NCBI GenBank assembly: GCA_017307785.1
Contig: JAFKGI010000002.1
Span: 124,001-188,000, forward strand
Source of the DNA: Vulcanimicrobiota bacterium
Lineage (GTDB): Bacteria > Vulcanimicrobiota > Xenobia > Xenobiales > JADMJV01
DNA length: 64,000 nt
Direction: 5' to 3'
Shown here: piece after piece, positions 53,659 to 62,104 of the stretch
How the letters are laid out: every line of letters starts with the position of its first letter
Numbering within the stretch: position 1 is the stretch's first letter
Translations under genes and position numbers: made by a program
The notes under the pieces: model-generated
What the model was told of the DNA's origin: nothing
Databases searched by the model: none
Seen by the model: the letters and a program-made list of their open reading frames with translations, nothing else

Positions 53659-54252
53659 GTGAAAATCCAGCAGAGCGCTTCACCCCTTTATCAGGTCAGC
53701 TACAGACGCAACGGCCAGGTCTATGAAAACAAAGAAGCCCTTTTCGCCTCCTGGACTCCGGACACGCTCGACAAGTCATTGGGTCAAAAAGATGCCACCG
53801 TCGACGTGAACTTCACCAAATTGCGCAACCACACCGTGGGAGAAGCCCTGAAAGACACCGCTTCAGACGTCGCCCCCGGACTTTTCGTGCTGGTTCCCTT
53901 GATGGGAGCCGTGGGCACACTCTTCGGGGTCGGCGCGGAAATGTTCGGGCACGCCGGTGCAGCTCTGACCGGAGGCCTGATCGGAGCGGGGTCCGCCGTC
54001 GGCTTGTTAGGCCTGGCGGGGGTGGCCGAGTATCGGGGCATGCGCAGCGATGCAGGTCAGACCACCTGTGAATTCTCCGGGACCGCCTACCGGGAGCGAC
54101 CGGACCAGCAAGAAGTCAAACTGGTTCGAGGCGACTCTCTGAGCTATGCTCGGGACGCCTACGGCACCATCACCGCCGGAGCAGCCCCCACCGCGACCGG
54201 TTACTGCGAGACGTATTCGCTGGGCCTGATGTCCCCGGTCAATCGCAAATAA
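53659..54252 (+). CDS. Hypothetical membrane protein with Gly-rich TM hairpin
   Basis: The 197-residue protein begins MKIQQSASPLYQVSYRRNG, has a polar first 70 residues, two Gly-rich hydrophobic segments (about 73-97 and 98-122, 'GAALTGGLIGAGSAVGLLGLAG'), and a polar C-terminal 70 residues with two cysteines. I recognise no family. The start is GTG with GGAGG nine bases upstream. The leader hairpin at 53618-53650 may control its translation. Its end overlaps the convergent gene by 14 bases. Confidence 0.7.
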   Translation: MKIQQSASPLYQVSYRRNGQVYENKEALFASWTPDTLDKSLGQKDATVDVNFTKLRNHTVGEALKDTASDVAPGLFVLVPLMGAVGTLFGVGAEMFGHAGAALTGGLIGAGSAVGLLGLAGVAEYRGMRSDAGQTTCEFSGTAYRERPDQQEVKLVRGDSLSYARDAYGTITAGAAPTATGYCETYSLGLMSPVNRK

Positions 54253-54520
54253 AGAGCACGCCGTCGCAGTCCGCCGGCGTGTTCTCGTAGTGGGGAAGAA
54301 AGTCCACACTTAGATTGGGTGGATCAGGGTGGCCGGCTTCGATCTGCACGATTTCGTGATGCAGTAACCGCAGTTCATGCAAATCCGCGATCTCGATCAG
54401 CCAGGTGCTGAGCACGTCCGGCATCTGCACGGCGCGATCTTCCCAAGCGGTTCCCCGCAGGGGGTTCTGCCGACCCCGGGCATTTTCAAACTCGGATTCT
54501 CGAGCGATTCGAAACTTCAT
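54239..54520 (-). CDS. Small hypothetical protein, 93 aa
   Basis: This acidic, soluble 93-residue product begins MKFRIARESEF behind GGAG at a good distance. The central 'LSTWLIEIADLHELRLLHHEIVQIEAG' looks helical with several histidines. It begins two bases after the stop of the Ig-like exported protein and so belongs to its operon. No family is recognised. Confidence 0.62.
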   Translation of the reverse strand: MKFRIARESEFENARGRQNPLRGTAWEDRAVQMPDVLSTWLIEIADLHELRLLHHEIVQIEAGHPDPPNLSVDFLPHYENTPADCDGVLFICD

Positions 54521-54522
54521 AC

Positions 54523-55605
54523 TTACTCCAGTGTGAATTGAATGGCCGGCGAGCGCACGATTTGCCCGCTGGTATAGGTGACCTCCGCCTCGAGGCGGTG
54601 ACTTCCCTCCTTCGTGTTGTCCGCATTCCACTCGATTCGCTGGGCCGACCCCTTCTGAATCTTGATGACCTGATCGTCAAGATAGATACGCACGTAGGCG
54701 TTGTCATCGGCCGGTTCGATCTGGACGCTGAGGAGGACCTTATCGGACTTCTCGATTCGGGCGCCTTCCTTGGGCGAAAGAACGGAAACGGTGCGGGGAA
54801 TTTTGAGGGCGTTGGCATCCAGGCGGGAAGCCTGCGGTTTGCTGACGGGGGTGGTTTTGTCGACAAAAGCCGTGAAGGCGGTGTTGGCCGGAATCTCCAC
54901 GTTGGGGCCATTGAAAAGCAGCACCAGCGGAGTGATGAGCACGGCGCCCACGATCACCGGCGCCATGATGCTGTCGCCTTCGGCGTTCTTGAGAGCACGT
55001 AAGGGAACGCTGGTGCCGTCGACCGCCTGGAGCGACCGAATGGCAAAATTCAGCTCGCCGGCCTGGCCGAAAAGGCCGTGAGGTTCCGACTTGATGACCT
55101 CGCCAGAAGCCTGAGCCCCGGCGGCCACCAGCACTCGACCGTCGGGCAGTAGCACGTCTCGGTCAACCCGAAACCGAATGGTGGAGCCGGTCTGAGTCTC
55201 TCCCGACTTCATGAACTGCTCGGTCAGAAGAATGACGGGTTGCCCTTCCTGGAGGACGCTGCCGGTTTGGGCGGCCTTCACGACCACGCGAACGGGGTTG
55301 GACGAAATCTGAGAGCCATCGGCCTGAAAAAGGTTGGCCTGCAATTGATGAGGGCCCGGCTCCAGCCCGGTGGTGTCCCACCAGACCGAATACGGACCCT
55401 TGTCGAGTAGACCGATGCCTTTGCCGTCCGCTAAAATTTGCAGACTGGCGCCGGCTGGTGCGGCTTGCAGCAGCACCTGGACCTGCACCTTTTCGCCCGA
55501 CGCCACCTGGGCGTCGGGCTGAGGAGCGATGATGCGCACGACCGGCGGCTTGCCCGTGGCCGACCAGGGAGCCAGCAGCAAAGCCATGAGCATCATCTTC
55601 CTCAT
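54523..55605 (-). CDS. Exported protein with two Ig-like domains
   Basis: The 360-residue product has a signal peptide ('MRKMMLMALLLAPWSATG'). An N-terminal Ig-like domain (about 22-112: 'VRIIAPQPDAQVASGEKVQVQVLL', 'VWWDTTGLEPGPHQLQA') and a similar C-terminal one (about 275-360: 'VSVLSPKEGARIEKSDKVLLSVQI', 'RIEWNADNTKEGSHRLEAEV') flank a middle region with 'FRVDRDVLLPDGRVLVAAGAQASGEV' and a hydrophobic 'IMAPVIVGAVLITPLVLLF'. The Ig pair is of the type seen on surface or polysaccharide-binding proteins. It overlaps the preceding gene as ATGA. Confidence 0.75.
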   Translation of the reverse strand: MRKMMLMALLLAPWSATGKPPVVRIIAPQPDAQVASGEKVQVQVLLQAAPAGASLQILADGKGIGLLDKGPYSVWWDTTGLEPGPHQLQANLFQADGSQISSNPVRVVVKAAQTGSVLQEGQPVILLTEQFMKSGETQTGSTIRFRVDRDVLLPDGRVLVAAGAQASGEVIKSEPHGLFGQAGELNFAIRSLQAVDGTSVPLRALKNAEGDSIMAPVIVGAVLITPLVLLFNGPNVEIPANTAFTAFVDKTTPVSKPQASRLDANALKIPRTVSVLSPKEGARIEKSDKVLLSVQIEPADDNAYVRIYLDDQVIKIQKGSAQRIEWNADNTKEGSHRLEAEVTYTSGQIVRSPAIQFTLE

Positions 55606-57125
55606 GGAGCGACGGTGACGGGCTTGGTGCCATCCAATGCAGCCAAAATGGCCGGCGTGTAGAGGGACTTCACCGCCGCAATGCGCTCGCGCAGAACGAC
55701 GAAGTTCTCCAGGCGCTTCACCTGACCGGCGTGATACTCGAAGTACTGCTGCACGGGGAAGGTTTCCCAAAGGTTTTCGCTGTGTTCGTAGAGGGCCAGC
55801 ACGTGTTCGGTGGTCAGTTCCTTGACGTTGTGCTTGACGGCCAGGGCCAGCACCGACTGGCGGCGGGCATGCACGTCCTTGTCGGTCTCCATGACCTGCA
55901 CCAGGAATTCCTCGGCCTTAGCGTCGACTTCCGGAGTCAGGTGGGCGCTGGCCACCACCGCGCCCAGGAAGGCCACGGCTTCTTTGCGCGGCAAGGTGGA
56001 GTAGTTGGTCATGATTTCCACGGCCACTTTGTTGAGCTTGTCGTGAGAGATGCCCAGAGCGCAAAAGATGCTGCCGCAGGCGTCGTCGCTGAAACGAGCG
56101 ATGTTCTTGTCGTCGATGCCGCGCACGTAGGAAACGCCCTCACGGTTGGGACCGAGCACCTTGACGATGCCAGCCTGGTTGCCGATCATCAGGCGCTTCA
56201 GTTCCGTCTTGGCCTGCGGAAACTCCAGGTTCTCGGTCAGCAGCGGGGCCGCTGCCGGTTTGGTCTGGACCACCGGTTTGGTTCCCGGGGCCGGCTTGGC
56301 GGCAGCCGCTCCCGGTTTGGCGGCGGGGACCTCGGTCACCTTAGCCGGTGCCGGAGTGGCGGCGGCCGGCCTGGCCACCGGGGCGTCGGTGATCTTGCTG
56401 GCGGCGGGGGTGGCCGCGGCCGGCTTAACGGCGGGAGCTTCCGTCACCTTGACGGGCGCCGGGGTGGCGGTCACTGGCTTGGCGACCGGAACTTCGGTCA
56501 CCTTAGCAGGCACCGGGGTGGCGGTCACTGGCTTGGCCACCGGAGCTTCGGTGATCTTGCTGGCGGCGGGGGTAGCCGCGGCCGGCTTAACGGCGGGAGC
56601 CTCGGTGATCTTGCTGGGTGCAGGCGTGGCCGCGGCTGGTTTGGCAACCGGGGCTTCGGTGATCTTGCTGGGTGCCGGCGTGGCCGCGGCCGGCTTGGCG
56701 GCCGGGACTTCGGTCACCTTGGCGGGTGTCGGAGTGGCCGCAGCCGGTTTGGCAACCGGGTCTTCGGTGATCTTGCTGGGCGCGGGGGTGGCTGCAGCAG
56801 GCTTGGCGACAGGGGCTTCGGTGACCTTGGCGGGCGCGGGAGTGGCCGCGGCCGGCTTGGCGGCGGGCTTGTCGGTCAACTTGACTTCACTGGGAAGCAC
56901 CGCATCCGCGGAACCTTTCTGGTTCACCAGAGGCGGGGCGGCGGGTTTCACGGGCGCGGGGGCGGCCGGTTTCTTGATGGGTTCGTCGTCGTTGGAAGTA
57001 ATTCGGTCGGCGACGGGCGCCTTCTTGACCGTTTGGGCAGGCTGGGCAACGGGGGCGGGCTCGGCCACTGCACTCAGGGCCAACAGAGCGGCCAGGCCGC
57101 AGCTACGCAAAAAATTAGCGTTCAT
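55602..57125 (-). CDS. Exported protein with ten Pro/Ala-rich 18-residue repeats and helical C-terminal domain
   Basis: The 507-residue product has a signal peptide (to about residue 21) and a disordered Pro/Ala/Lys region (about 22-300) that includes ten 18-residue repeats. The folded C-terminal domain (about 305-507) is helical and HEAT-like: 'NKVAVEIMTNYSTLPRKEAVAFLGAVVASAH', 'AKAEEFLVQVMETDKDVHARRQSVLALAV'. The repeats could span the wall like a TonB linker. No catalytic motif is visible. It is first in a three-gene operon. Confidence 0.78.
   Translation of the reverse strand: MNANFLRSCGLAALLALSAVAEPAPVAQPAQTVKKAPVADRITSNDDEPIKKPAAPAPVKPAAPPLVNQKGSADAVLPSEVKLTDKPAAKPAAATPAPAKVTEAPVAKPAAATPAPSKITEDPVAKPAAATPTPAKVTEVPAAKPAAATPAPSKITEAPVAKPAAATPAPSKITEAPAVKPAAATPAASKITEAPVAKPVTATPVPAKVTEVPVAKPVTATPAPVKVTEAPAVKPAAATPAASKITDAPVARPAAATPAPAKVTEVPAAKPGAAAAKPAPGTKPVVQTKPAAAPLLTENLEFPQAKTELKRLMIGNQAGIVKVLGPNREGVSYVRGIDDKNIARFSDDACGSIFCALGISHDKLNKVAVEIMTNYSTLPRKEAVAFLGAVVASAHLTPEVDAKAEEFLVQVMETDKDVHARRQSVLALAVKHNVKELTTEHVLALYEHSENLWETFPVQQYFEYHAGQVKRLENFVVLRERIAAVKSLYTPAILAALDGTKPVTVAP
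56319..56858 (-). repeat. Ten tandem 54-bp repeats encoding 18-residue Pro/Ala units
   Basis: Ten units of 54 bases encode variants of 'KPAAATPAPSKITEAPVA'. Substitutions fall mainly at A/S, K-V/I and the last three positions, with two KPVTATP variants adjacent. The array lies wholly inside the coding region. Confidence 0.93.
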
Positions 57126-57327
57126 TCGACACTCCTAACTAAGCGGAAATCTGGTTCCAAGGGGGCGGACTCCGGCGCCGTCTCTACCATGCGGAGCTCG
57201 ATCCGATCCCGTTCCCATGTTTGTTCGATGGTTGAATTCTCTTTCTCTGAAACGTGAACTTTTTTCATCCGATAGCAGTCGTGGCAAGGCGCGGGGGTAC
57301 CGCCGGGCTTCGTCGAAATGAGCCGAC
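57126..57327. promoter_or_regulatory. Divergent promoter region of the sugar ABC transporter
   Basis: This 202-base gap lies between divergent genes and must carry promoters for both the repeat protein operon and the ABC transporter. An AT-richer patch at about 57225-57275 ('gaattctctttctctgaaac') is the likeliest promoter site. I could not pick matching -35/-10 elements with confidence. Confidence 0.3.
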
Positions 57328-58815
57328 TTGCAGCCCATCCTACGCCTCACGGACATCACGCGCAGCTTCCCCGGGGTGAAAGCCCTGGCCGGTGTCACGC
57401 TGGATCTGCAGCCCGGCGAAGTGCACGCCCTGATGGGCGAGAATGGCGCCGGCAAGTCCACCCTGATGCGCGTCATCGGCGGCATACTCGCTCCCGACTC
57501 GGGACAGATGACACTGCGAGGCCAACCCTATCGACCGCGCTCCCCGCGCGACTCCAAAGCGGCCGGCATCGCCTTCATCCAGCAGGAGCTCACCCTGGTA
57601 CCGGAGCTCAGCGTGGCCGAGAATCTGCAGTTGGGCCGGATGCCGCATCGCCTGGGCTGGCTGAACCGAAGCGAGCTGAAACGCCGAGCTCGGGCCGCTC
57701 TCGATTTTCTAGAAATCGAACTGCCTCTCGATCAGCCGGCCCGCACCCTCAACGTGGGTCAGGGCCAAATGCTGGAAATCGCTCGAGCCCTGCAAGATCA
57801 GGCCGATGTGCTGATTATGGACGAACCGACCGCCGCTCTCTCCCAAAAAGAGGCGGAGCATCTCTTCTCCGCCATTCGCCGTCTGCGCGCTCAGGGCTCG
57901 GCCATCATCTACATCTCTCATCGGATGGAAGAGGTCTACGAACTTTCCGACCGCCTCAGCGTGCTGCGCGACGGTGCCACCACCGGCACCTGGAGTATGG
58001 GCGAGATCACTCCCACGCAGGTGGTGGCTCAGATGGTCGGACGCGAAATCCAAGAGCAGGCGAGCGCCCCTCGAGGGAAGCGCGGAGAGACCGTGCTGGC
58101 GGTCCGAAACCTGACTCGGGGGCCGCTGGTGCAGAATGTCAGCTTCGAGGTGAAGGCGGGGGAAGTGGTCGGCCTGGCCGGCCTGGTGGGAGCCGGTCGC
58201 ACCGAAATCGCCCGCCTCCTGGCGGGCGCCGACCGTCTGCAGTCTGGAGAAATTCAGATGCTGGGCCGGGCCGTGCATCTGACCTCTCCGGCCGCGGCCA
58301 TCGCCCATGGAGTCGGCCTGGTGCCCGAGGACCGCAAGCACCAGGGTCTGGTATTGGGCATGAGCGTGCAGGACAATGTCAGCTTCACCGTCCTCAAAGA
58401 GCTGGCTCAGCTGGGCTGGCTTTCCCGAGAAAAATGCCGGAGTCTGGCCGACCGCTATATTCAGGAAATGCGCATCCGCACGCCTTCCCGAGAGCAAGCA
58501 GTGGGCACTCTCTCCGGCGGCAATCAACAAAAAGTGGTGATAGGGAAATGGCTGGCACGCGACTGTCGCCTGCTGCTCCTGGATGAACCGACGCGGGGGG
58601 TGGATGTGGGGGCCAAAGCCGAAATTTATCGTCTGATTGAGCAACAGGTGGCGGCGGGCAAAGCCGTGTTGCTGATCTCCTCGGAACTGCCGGAGCTTCT
58701 GCGCCTTTCGTGTCGCGTGCTGGTGATCTCGGGTGGCCGCCTGGTCGCCGAGTATTCCCGGGAAGAGGCAACGCAGGAGAAAATTCTGGCCAGCGCGCTG
58801 GCGGGGTTGGCGTGA
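57328..58815 (+). CDS. Sugar ABC transporter ATP-binding protein (RbsA/CUT2 type)
   Basis: The 495-residue protein has two ABC domains. The first has Walker A 'GENGAGKST' (about 38-46), signature 'LNVGQGQMLEIARAL' and Walker B 'VLIMDEPTAAL'. The second has the degenerate 'GLVGAGRTE' typical of RbsA, a full signature 'LSGGNQQKVVIGKWLA' and 'LLLLDEPTRGVDVG'. It energises uptake of a pentose or cyclitol such as ribose, xylose or myo-inositol. The start is a TTG at 57328. Its stop overlaps the permease fusion as GTGA. Confidence 0.93.
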   Translation: MQPILRLTDITRSFPGVKALAGVTLDLQPGEVHALMGENGAGKSTLMRVIGGILAPDSGQMTLRGQPYRPRSPRDSKAAGIAFIQQELTLVPELSVAENLQLGRMPHRLGWLNRSELKRRARAALDFLEIELPLDQPARTLNVGQGQMLEIARALQDQADVLIMDEPTAALSQKEAEHLFSAIRRLRAQGSAIIYISHRMEEVYELSDRLSVLRDGATTGTWSMGEITPTQVVAQMVGREIQEQASAPRGKRGETVLAVRNLTRGPLVQNVSFEVKAGEVVGLAGLVGAGRTEIARLLAGADRLQSGEIQMLGRAVHLTSPAAAIAHGVGLVPEDRKHQGLVLGMSVQDNVSFTVLKELAQLGWLSREKCRSLADRYIQEMRIRTPSREQAVGTLSGGNQQKVVIGKWLARDCRLLLLDEPTRGVDVGAKAEIYRLIEQQVAAGKAVLLISSELPELLRLSCRVLVISGGRLVAEYSREEATQEKILASALAGLA

Positions 58816-60671
58816 AGGGTCCGGCCATCGCCTTCCTCTGCTTGAGCGCCCTGCTCAGCCTGCTCACGCCCGACTTCCTGCAGACCACCAACCTGACCAA
58901 TGTGCTGCTTCAGTCCGCCATTAACGGCGTGTTGGCGGCCGGCATGACCTTCGTCATTCTCACTGGCGGCATCGACCTGGCGGTAGGCTCGGTGCTGGCC
59001 CTCTCGGGCATGGTGCTGGGCAAGTTGCTGCTGGGCGGGCTGGCGGTTCCGCTGACGATCCTGGCCTCGCTGCTGGTAGCCTCCTTCCTAGGACTGCTCA
59101 GCGGTCTGATGGTGACGCGCGGAAAACTGCCTCCTTTCATCGCCACTCTGGGCATGATGAGCGCGGCGCGAGGCCTGGCGCTGGTCTATTCAGGGGGACG
59201 ACCGGCCAGCGGATTCTCCCCAGGATTTCTCAGTCTGGCCGAGGGGCCTGTGCTGGTGGGCCTGATGGCTCTGGTCTACCTGATGGCGGGACTGGCGCTG
59301 CAACGCACGGTTTATGGACGCTCTATCTATGCGCTGGGCGGCAACGAACAGGCTGCCTGGCTTTCGGGTTTACCCACCGAACGCCTCAAGTGCAGCGTCT
59401 ACGTGCTCTCCGGCTTCCTGGCGGGAGTGGCCGCCATCATGCTCACGGCCCGCCTCAATTCGGCCCAGCCCATTGCCGGCGTGATGTATGAACTGGATGC
59501 CATCGCGGCCGTGGTCATGGGAGGCACCTCTCTGACGGGCGGTCAGGGCGGAGTGATGGGCACGCTTTTCGGGGCCCTGATTATGGGCGTGCTGCGCAAC
59601 GGCCTGAATCTGCTGGAAGTCTCCGCCGACATGCAGCAAGTGGTCATCGGAGTGGTGATCGTGCTGGCCGTGCTGGTGGACCGCTCCCGGGAACAGATCT
59701 CTCGCTCCCTCAACCTCCAACTGCGCCAACACCCTCGGAGATCGGGAACGCTGGCCACCGCCACGGTGGTGCTGATCATCCTGGGCGCCACTTCGTACCG
59801 CACCTCCCACCAGAAATCCGGGCCGGTCGTGGCCTTTGTCATGAAAACCAAGAACAACCCGTTCTGGGTCGACATGGAAGAAGCCGCTCAGAAATCGGCC
59901 CGGGCGGCTGGAGTGCGCCTGATCGTGCAGGCCCCCGAACGCGAAACCGACGTGGAAAAGCAGATGCAGATCGTGGAGAATCTGATTCAAAAGCGGGTCA
60001 GCGCACTAGTTCTGGCTCCTTGCGGGTCCAAAGAAATCGTGCCGGCCATTCTCAAAGCCAATCAAGCCGGCATTCCGGTGCTGATCGTGGATACTCGGGT
60101 GGACGAAAAGACCCTCAAGCAGGCCGGCGCCCGCACAGAAACCTTCATCGGGTCCGATAATTATCACGGCGGCGAACTGGCCGGAGAATTCATGAGCCAG
60201 ACCCTCAAGGACCACGGCCGGGTCATCATCCTGGAGGGAATCGCAGGTCACGAAACCGTGGACGCGCGCCGCCGAGGTTTTGTGGAGGCGCTCAAGACTC
60301 ACCCCGGCGTTCAGGTAGCCGCTTCTCAGACAGCCAATGCCGAGCAAGAGAAAGCTTTCAACGTCACCCAGAATCTATTGCAGTCCAATCCGGACATTCA
60401 GGGCATCTTCGGTTGCAACGACGTGATGGCGTTGGGGGCCATGGCGGCCTGCAAGTCCATGAACCGCAAAGACATCGTCATCGTGGGCTTCGACGCCTCC
60501 GCTCCCGGTCGCCAGGCCATTCAAGAGGGGTCGATGGCCGGCTCGGTAGCACAATATCCCGGCGAAATGGGACGTCTGGGAGTCGAGAAAGCGCTGGCCG
60601 TGCTGAAGGGCGAAAAACTGCCTGATTATCTGCCCACCAAGGTAGACGTTGTCTCCGCTTCAGTCCGTTAG
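58812..60671 (+). CDS. Sugar ABC permease fused to its substrate-binding protein (RbsC-RbsB fusion)
   Basis: The 619-residue protein joins two normally separate CUT2 components. Residues 1-305 are the permease, with about 9-10 TM helices and 'ILTGGIDLAVGSVLALSGM', 'YGRSIYALGGNEQAA' and 'DAIAAVVMGGTSLTGGQGG'. A further hydrophobic segment (about 316-333) carries the chain outside. Residues about 340-619 are a type I sugar-binding protein: 'VVAFVMKTKNNPFWVDMEEAA', 'IPVLIVDTRVD', 'FGCNDVMALGAM', 'IVGFDA'. There is no stop or frameshift at the junction. The binding domain would stay tethered to the pore. The end overlaps the convergent gene by 12 bases. Confidence 0.92.
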   Translation: MKGPAIAFLCLSALLSLLTPDFLQTTNLTNVLLQSAINGVLAAGMTFVILTGGIDLAVGSVLALSGMVLGKLLLGGLAVPLTILASLLVASFLGLLSGLMVTRGKLPPFIATLGMMSAARGLALVYSGGRPASGFSPGFLSLAEGPVLVGLMALVYLMAGLALQRTVYGRSIYALGGNEQAAWLSGLPTERLKCSVYVLSGFLAGVAAIMLTARLNSAQPIAGVMYELDAIAAVVMGGTSLTGGQGGVMGTLFGALIMGVLRNGLNLLEVSADMQQVVIGVVIVLAVLVDRSREQISRSLNLQLRQHPRRSGTLATATVVLIILGATSYRTSHQKSGPVVAFVMKTKNNPFWVDMEEAAQKSARAAGVRLIVQAPERETDVEKQMQIVENLIQKRVSALVLAPCGSKEIVPAILKANQAGIPVLIVDTRVDEKTLKQAGARTETFIGSDNYHGGELAGEFMSQTLKDHGRVIILEGIAGHETVDARRRGFVEALKTHPGVQVAASQTANAEQEKAFNVTQNLLQSNPDIQGIFGCNDVMALGAMAACKSMNRKDIVIVGFDASAPGRQAIQEGSMAGSVAQYPGEMGRLGVEKALAVLKGEKLPDYLPTKVDVVSASVR

Positions 60672-61958
60672 GAAACCGATGCCGACCGCCTCATAGTGCT
60701 TCAAGGGCAACTTGGTGTCGGGACGCAGATGAGCGTAGAGGCCGTGTTTGGCCATTTCCTCCAGCACCGACTCGGGCGGGTTCACGCCCAGGTCCACGAT
60801 CTGGCAGTGCCCCTCCAGCTGCGCCATGCGGGCCGGGGTCATCTCCCCGGTGAGCACCACCTCGAAGGGAACGGGCCCCAGCAGGCGCCGGGCTCTTTCC
60901 AGGTCCTCCACCGTCAGATTGTCTCCGAGTCTGAGCGAGCCCATCTTCTGGCCAACCGGCAGCACGCGCGCCAGACTGGCGAAAACGTTGATCTGATTCG
61001 GGTCGGTGAATTCCAGGCAGACCAGTTCCCCGGTTATCAGCACCTCGGCCAGGCGGCGTAGGGTCGGCTCCGGATCCTTGAGATCCATTTTCAGACGACT
61101 GCGAACGACCACTCCCCGGCCGGCGTTGAGGCCAATCTGGACCGGATTGGGCGCTCCCGGCACCCCCCAGGTTAGTTGGGAAGTTTCACTGTGGCCGGGC
61201 AGCGGATAGTTGGCCAAGAAACTGGCCTGGAGCGCATGGTCTGGAACCAACGCCGGGCTCAGCTGGAAACGCTTGCTGTGCTGGAGCGCTTCTTCGGCAC
61301 TGACGCCCAGGGAACGCTCATAGAGCCCGGCCATAATCCCGGTTCGCCCCACACCGGCGGAACAGTGAAAGTAAACCGGCGCCTGGGCCTGGTTCAGCTT
61401 CTCCAGAAACTGGGAGATCTGCTCGGGAGTGGGCACGGTGTGGTCGCGAATAGTGAATTCGACCGGATTCATGCCGAGCTCCTGAATAGCCTTGAGATAG
61501 TCCTGGCGCGACCAGTTCGGATAGTTCGTTTCCTCCACGCCCGGTTCACGCAAGACGATAACGGTCCCCACACCCTGGTCCTTCAACCAGCGCAGCGCCT
61601 CAGGGGATGGCTGCCCGCCTCGATAGACCTTGCCCGGAATCACCTCGCCGAAGTTGCTGACGGGAGAATCCAGACGTTCGCGCTCGACCGCTCCGTCCGG
61701 TTGCACTCGGGCCCGGTCGATTTTGGAAAGCGAAGCCTGCAGAGTGTCATGCTCTTTGTGCTGGCTGAGTTGGCCCATGGCCAGCCCGTCCAGCACGATC
61801 TGCTCCAGCGCCTGGCGGACCTTTTCGGGTTGACTCCGGGCGTAGCGCCGGATTTCTTCCACCCATTTGGCGTTCTCTCGCTCCTCGCGCTGAGCGACGC
61901 TTTCGCAGAGCACGGGGGAAAGCAAAGACAGAGCCAGCAGCAGAGAAGTCCATTTCAT
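60660..61958 (-). CDS. Secreted dual-specificity/tyrosine phosphatase with extra C-terminal domain
   Basis: The 432-residue protein has a signal peptide ('MKWTSLLLALSLLSPVLC') and a helical N-terminal 80 residues. The PTP domain (about 100-260) has 'VYRGGQPSPEALRWLKDQGV', general acid Asp172 and the P-loop 'HCSAGVGRTG' with Cys199 and Arg205. The C-terminal region (about 280-432) is a repeated alpha/beta unit I do not recognise. The substrate could be phosphoprotein, phospholipid or an inositol phosphate; the loop lacks the HCEAGVGR signature of PTP-like phytases. ATG 61958 gives the clean signal peptide. Confidence 0.82.
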   Translation of the reverse strand: MKWTSLLLALSLLSPVLCESVAQREERENAKWVEEIRRYARSQPEKVRQALEQIVLDGLAMGQLSQHKEHDTLQASLSKIDRARVQPDGAVERERLDSPVSNFGEVIPGKVYRGGQPSPEALRWLKDQGVGTVIVLREPGVEETNYPNWSRQDYLKAIQELGMNPVEFTIRDHTVPTPEQISQFLEKLNQAQAPVYFHCSAGVGRTGIMAGLYERSLGVSAEEALQHSKRFQLSPALVPDHALQASFLANYPLPGHSETSQLTWGVPGAPNPVQIGLNAGRGVVVRSRLKMDLKDPEPTLRRLAEVLITGELVCLEFTDPNQINVFASLARVLPVGQKMGSLRLGDNLTVEDLERARRLLGPVPFEVVLTGEMTPARMAQLEGHCQIVDLGVNPPESVLEEMAKHGLYAHLRPDTKLPLKHYEAVGIGFLTD

Positions 61959-62008
61959 AAGGCCCCATCTTAGCCCATGGAGGCTAAAGTCGCAAAGCCG
62001 ACGAGGAC

Positions 62009-62034
62009 CCGGGTACCTCCCTCGAGGTACCCGG
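62009..62034. promoter_or_regulatory. Perfect 11-bp inverted repeat between divergent genes
   Basis: CCGGGTACCTC (62009-62019) and GAGGTACCCGG (62024-62034) are exact complements separated by four bases. The element sits between the divergent phosphatase and DoxX genes, 70 bases before DoxX. There is no U-tract. It could be an operator for either gene or a transcript hairpin. Confidence 0.45.
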
Positions 62035-62104
62035 AACAATTCTGGCGGTCAGCCGCTCTGCGCTAACCTGGGTTCAGAAATTCTGACAGTCCAGGGAGGT
62101 CCCG

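Noticed and set aside
55731-57257. Long plus-strand open frames opposite the Pro/Ala repeat gene (Gly/Arg-rich and Ala/Gly/Val-rich)
   Set aside because: These are produced by the antisense of the GC-rich 54-bp repeats; no ribosome-binding site or domain is present, while the minus-strand product has a signal peptide and a folded C-terminus.
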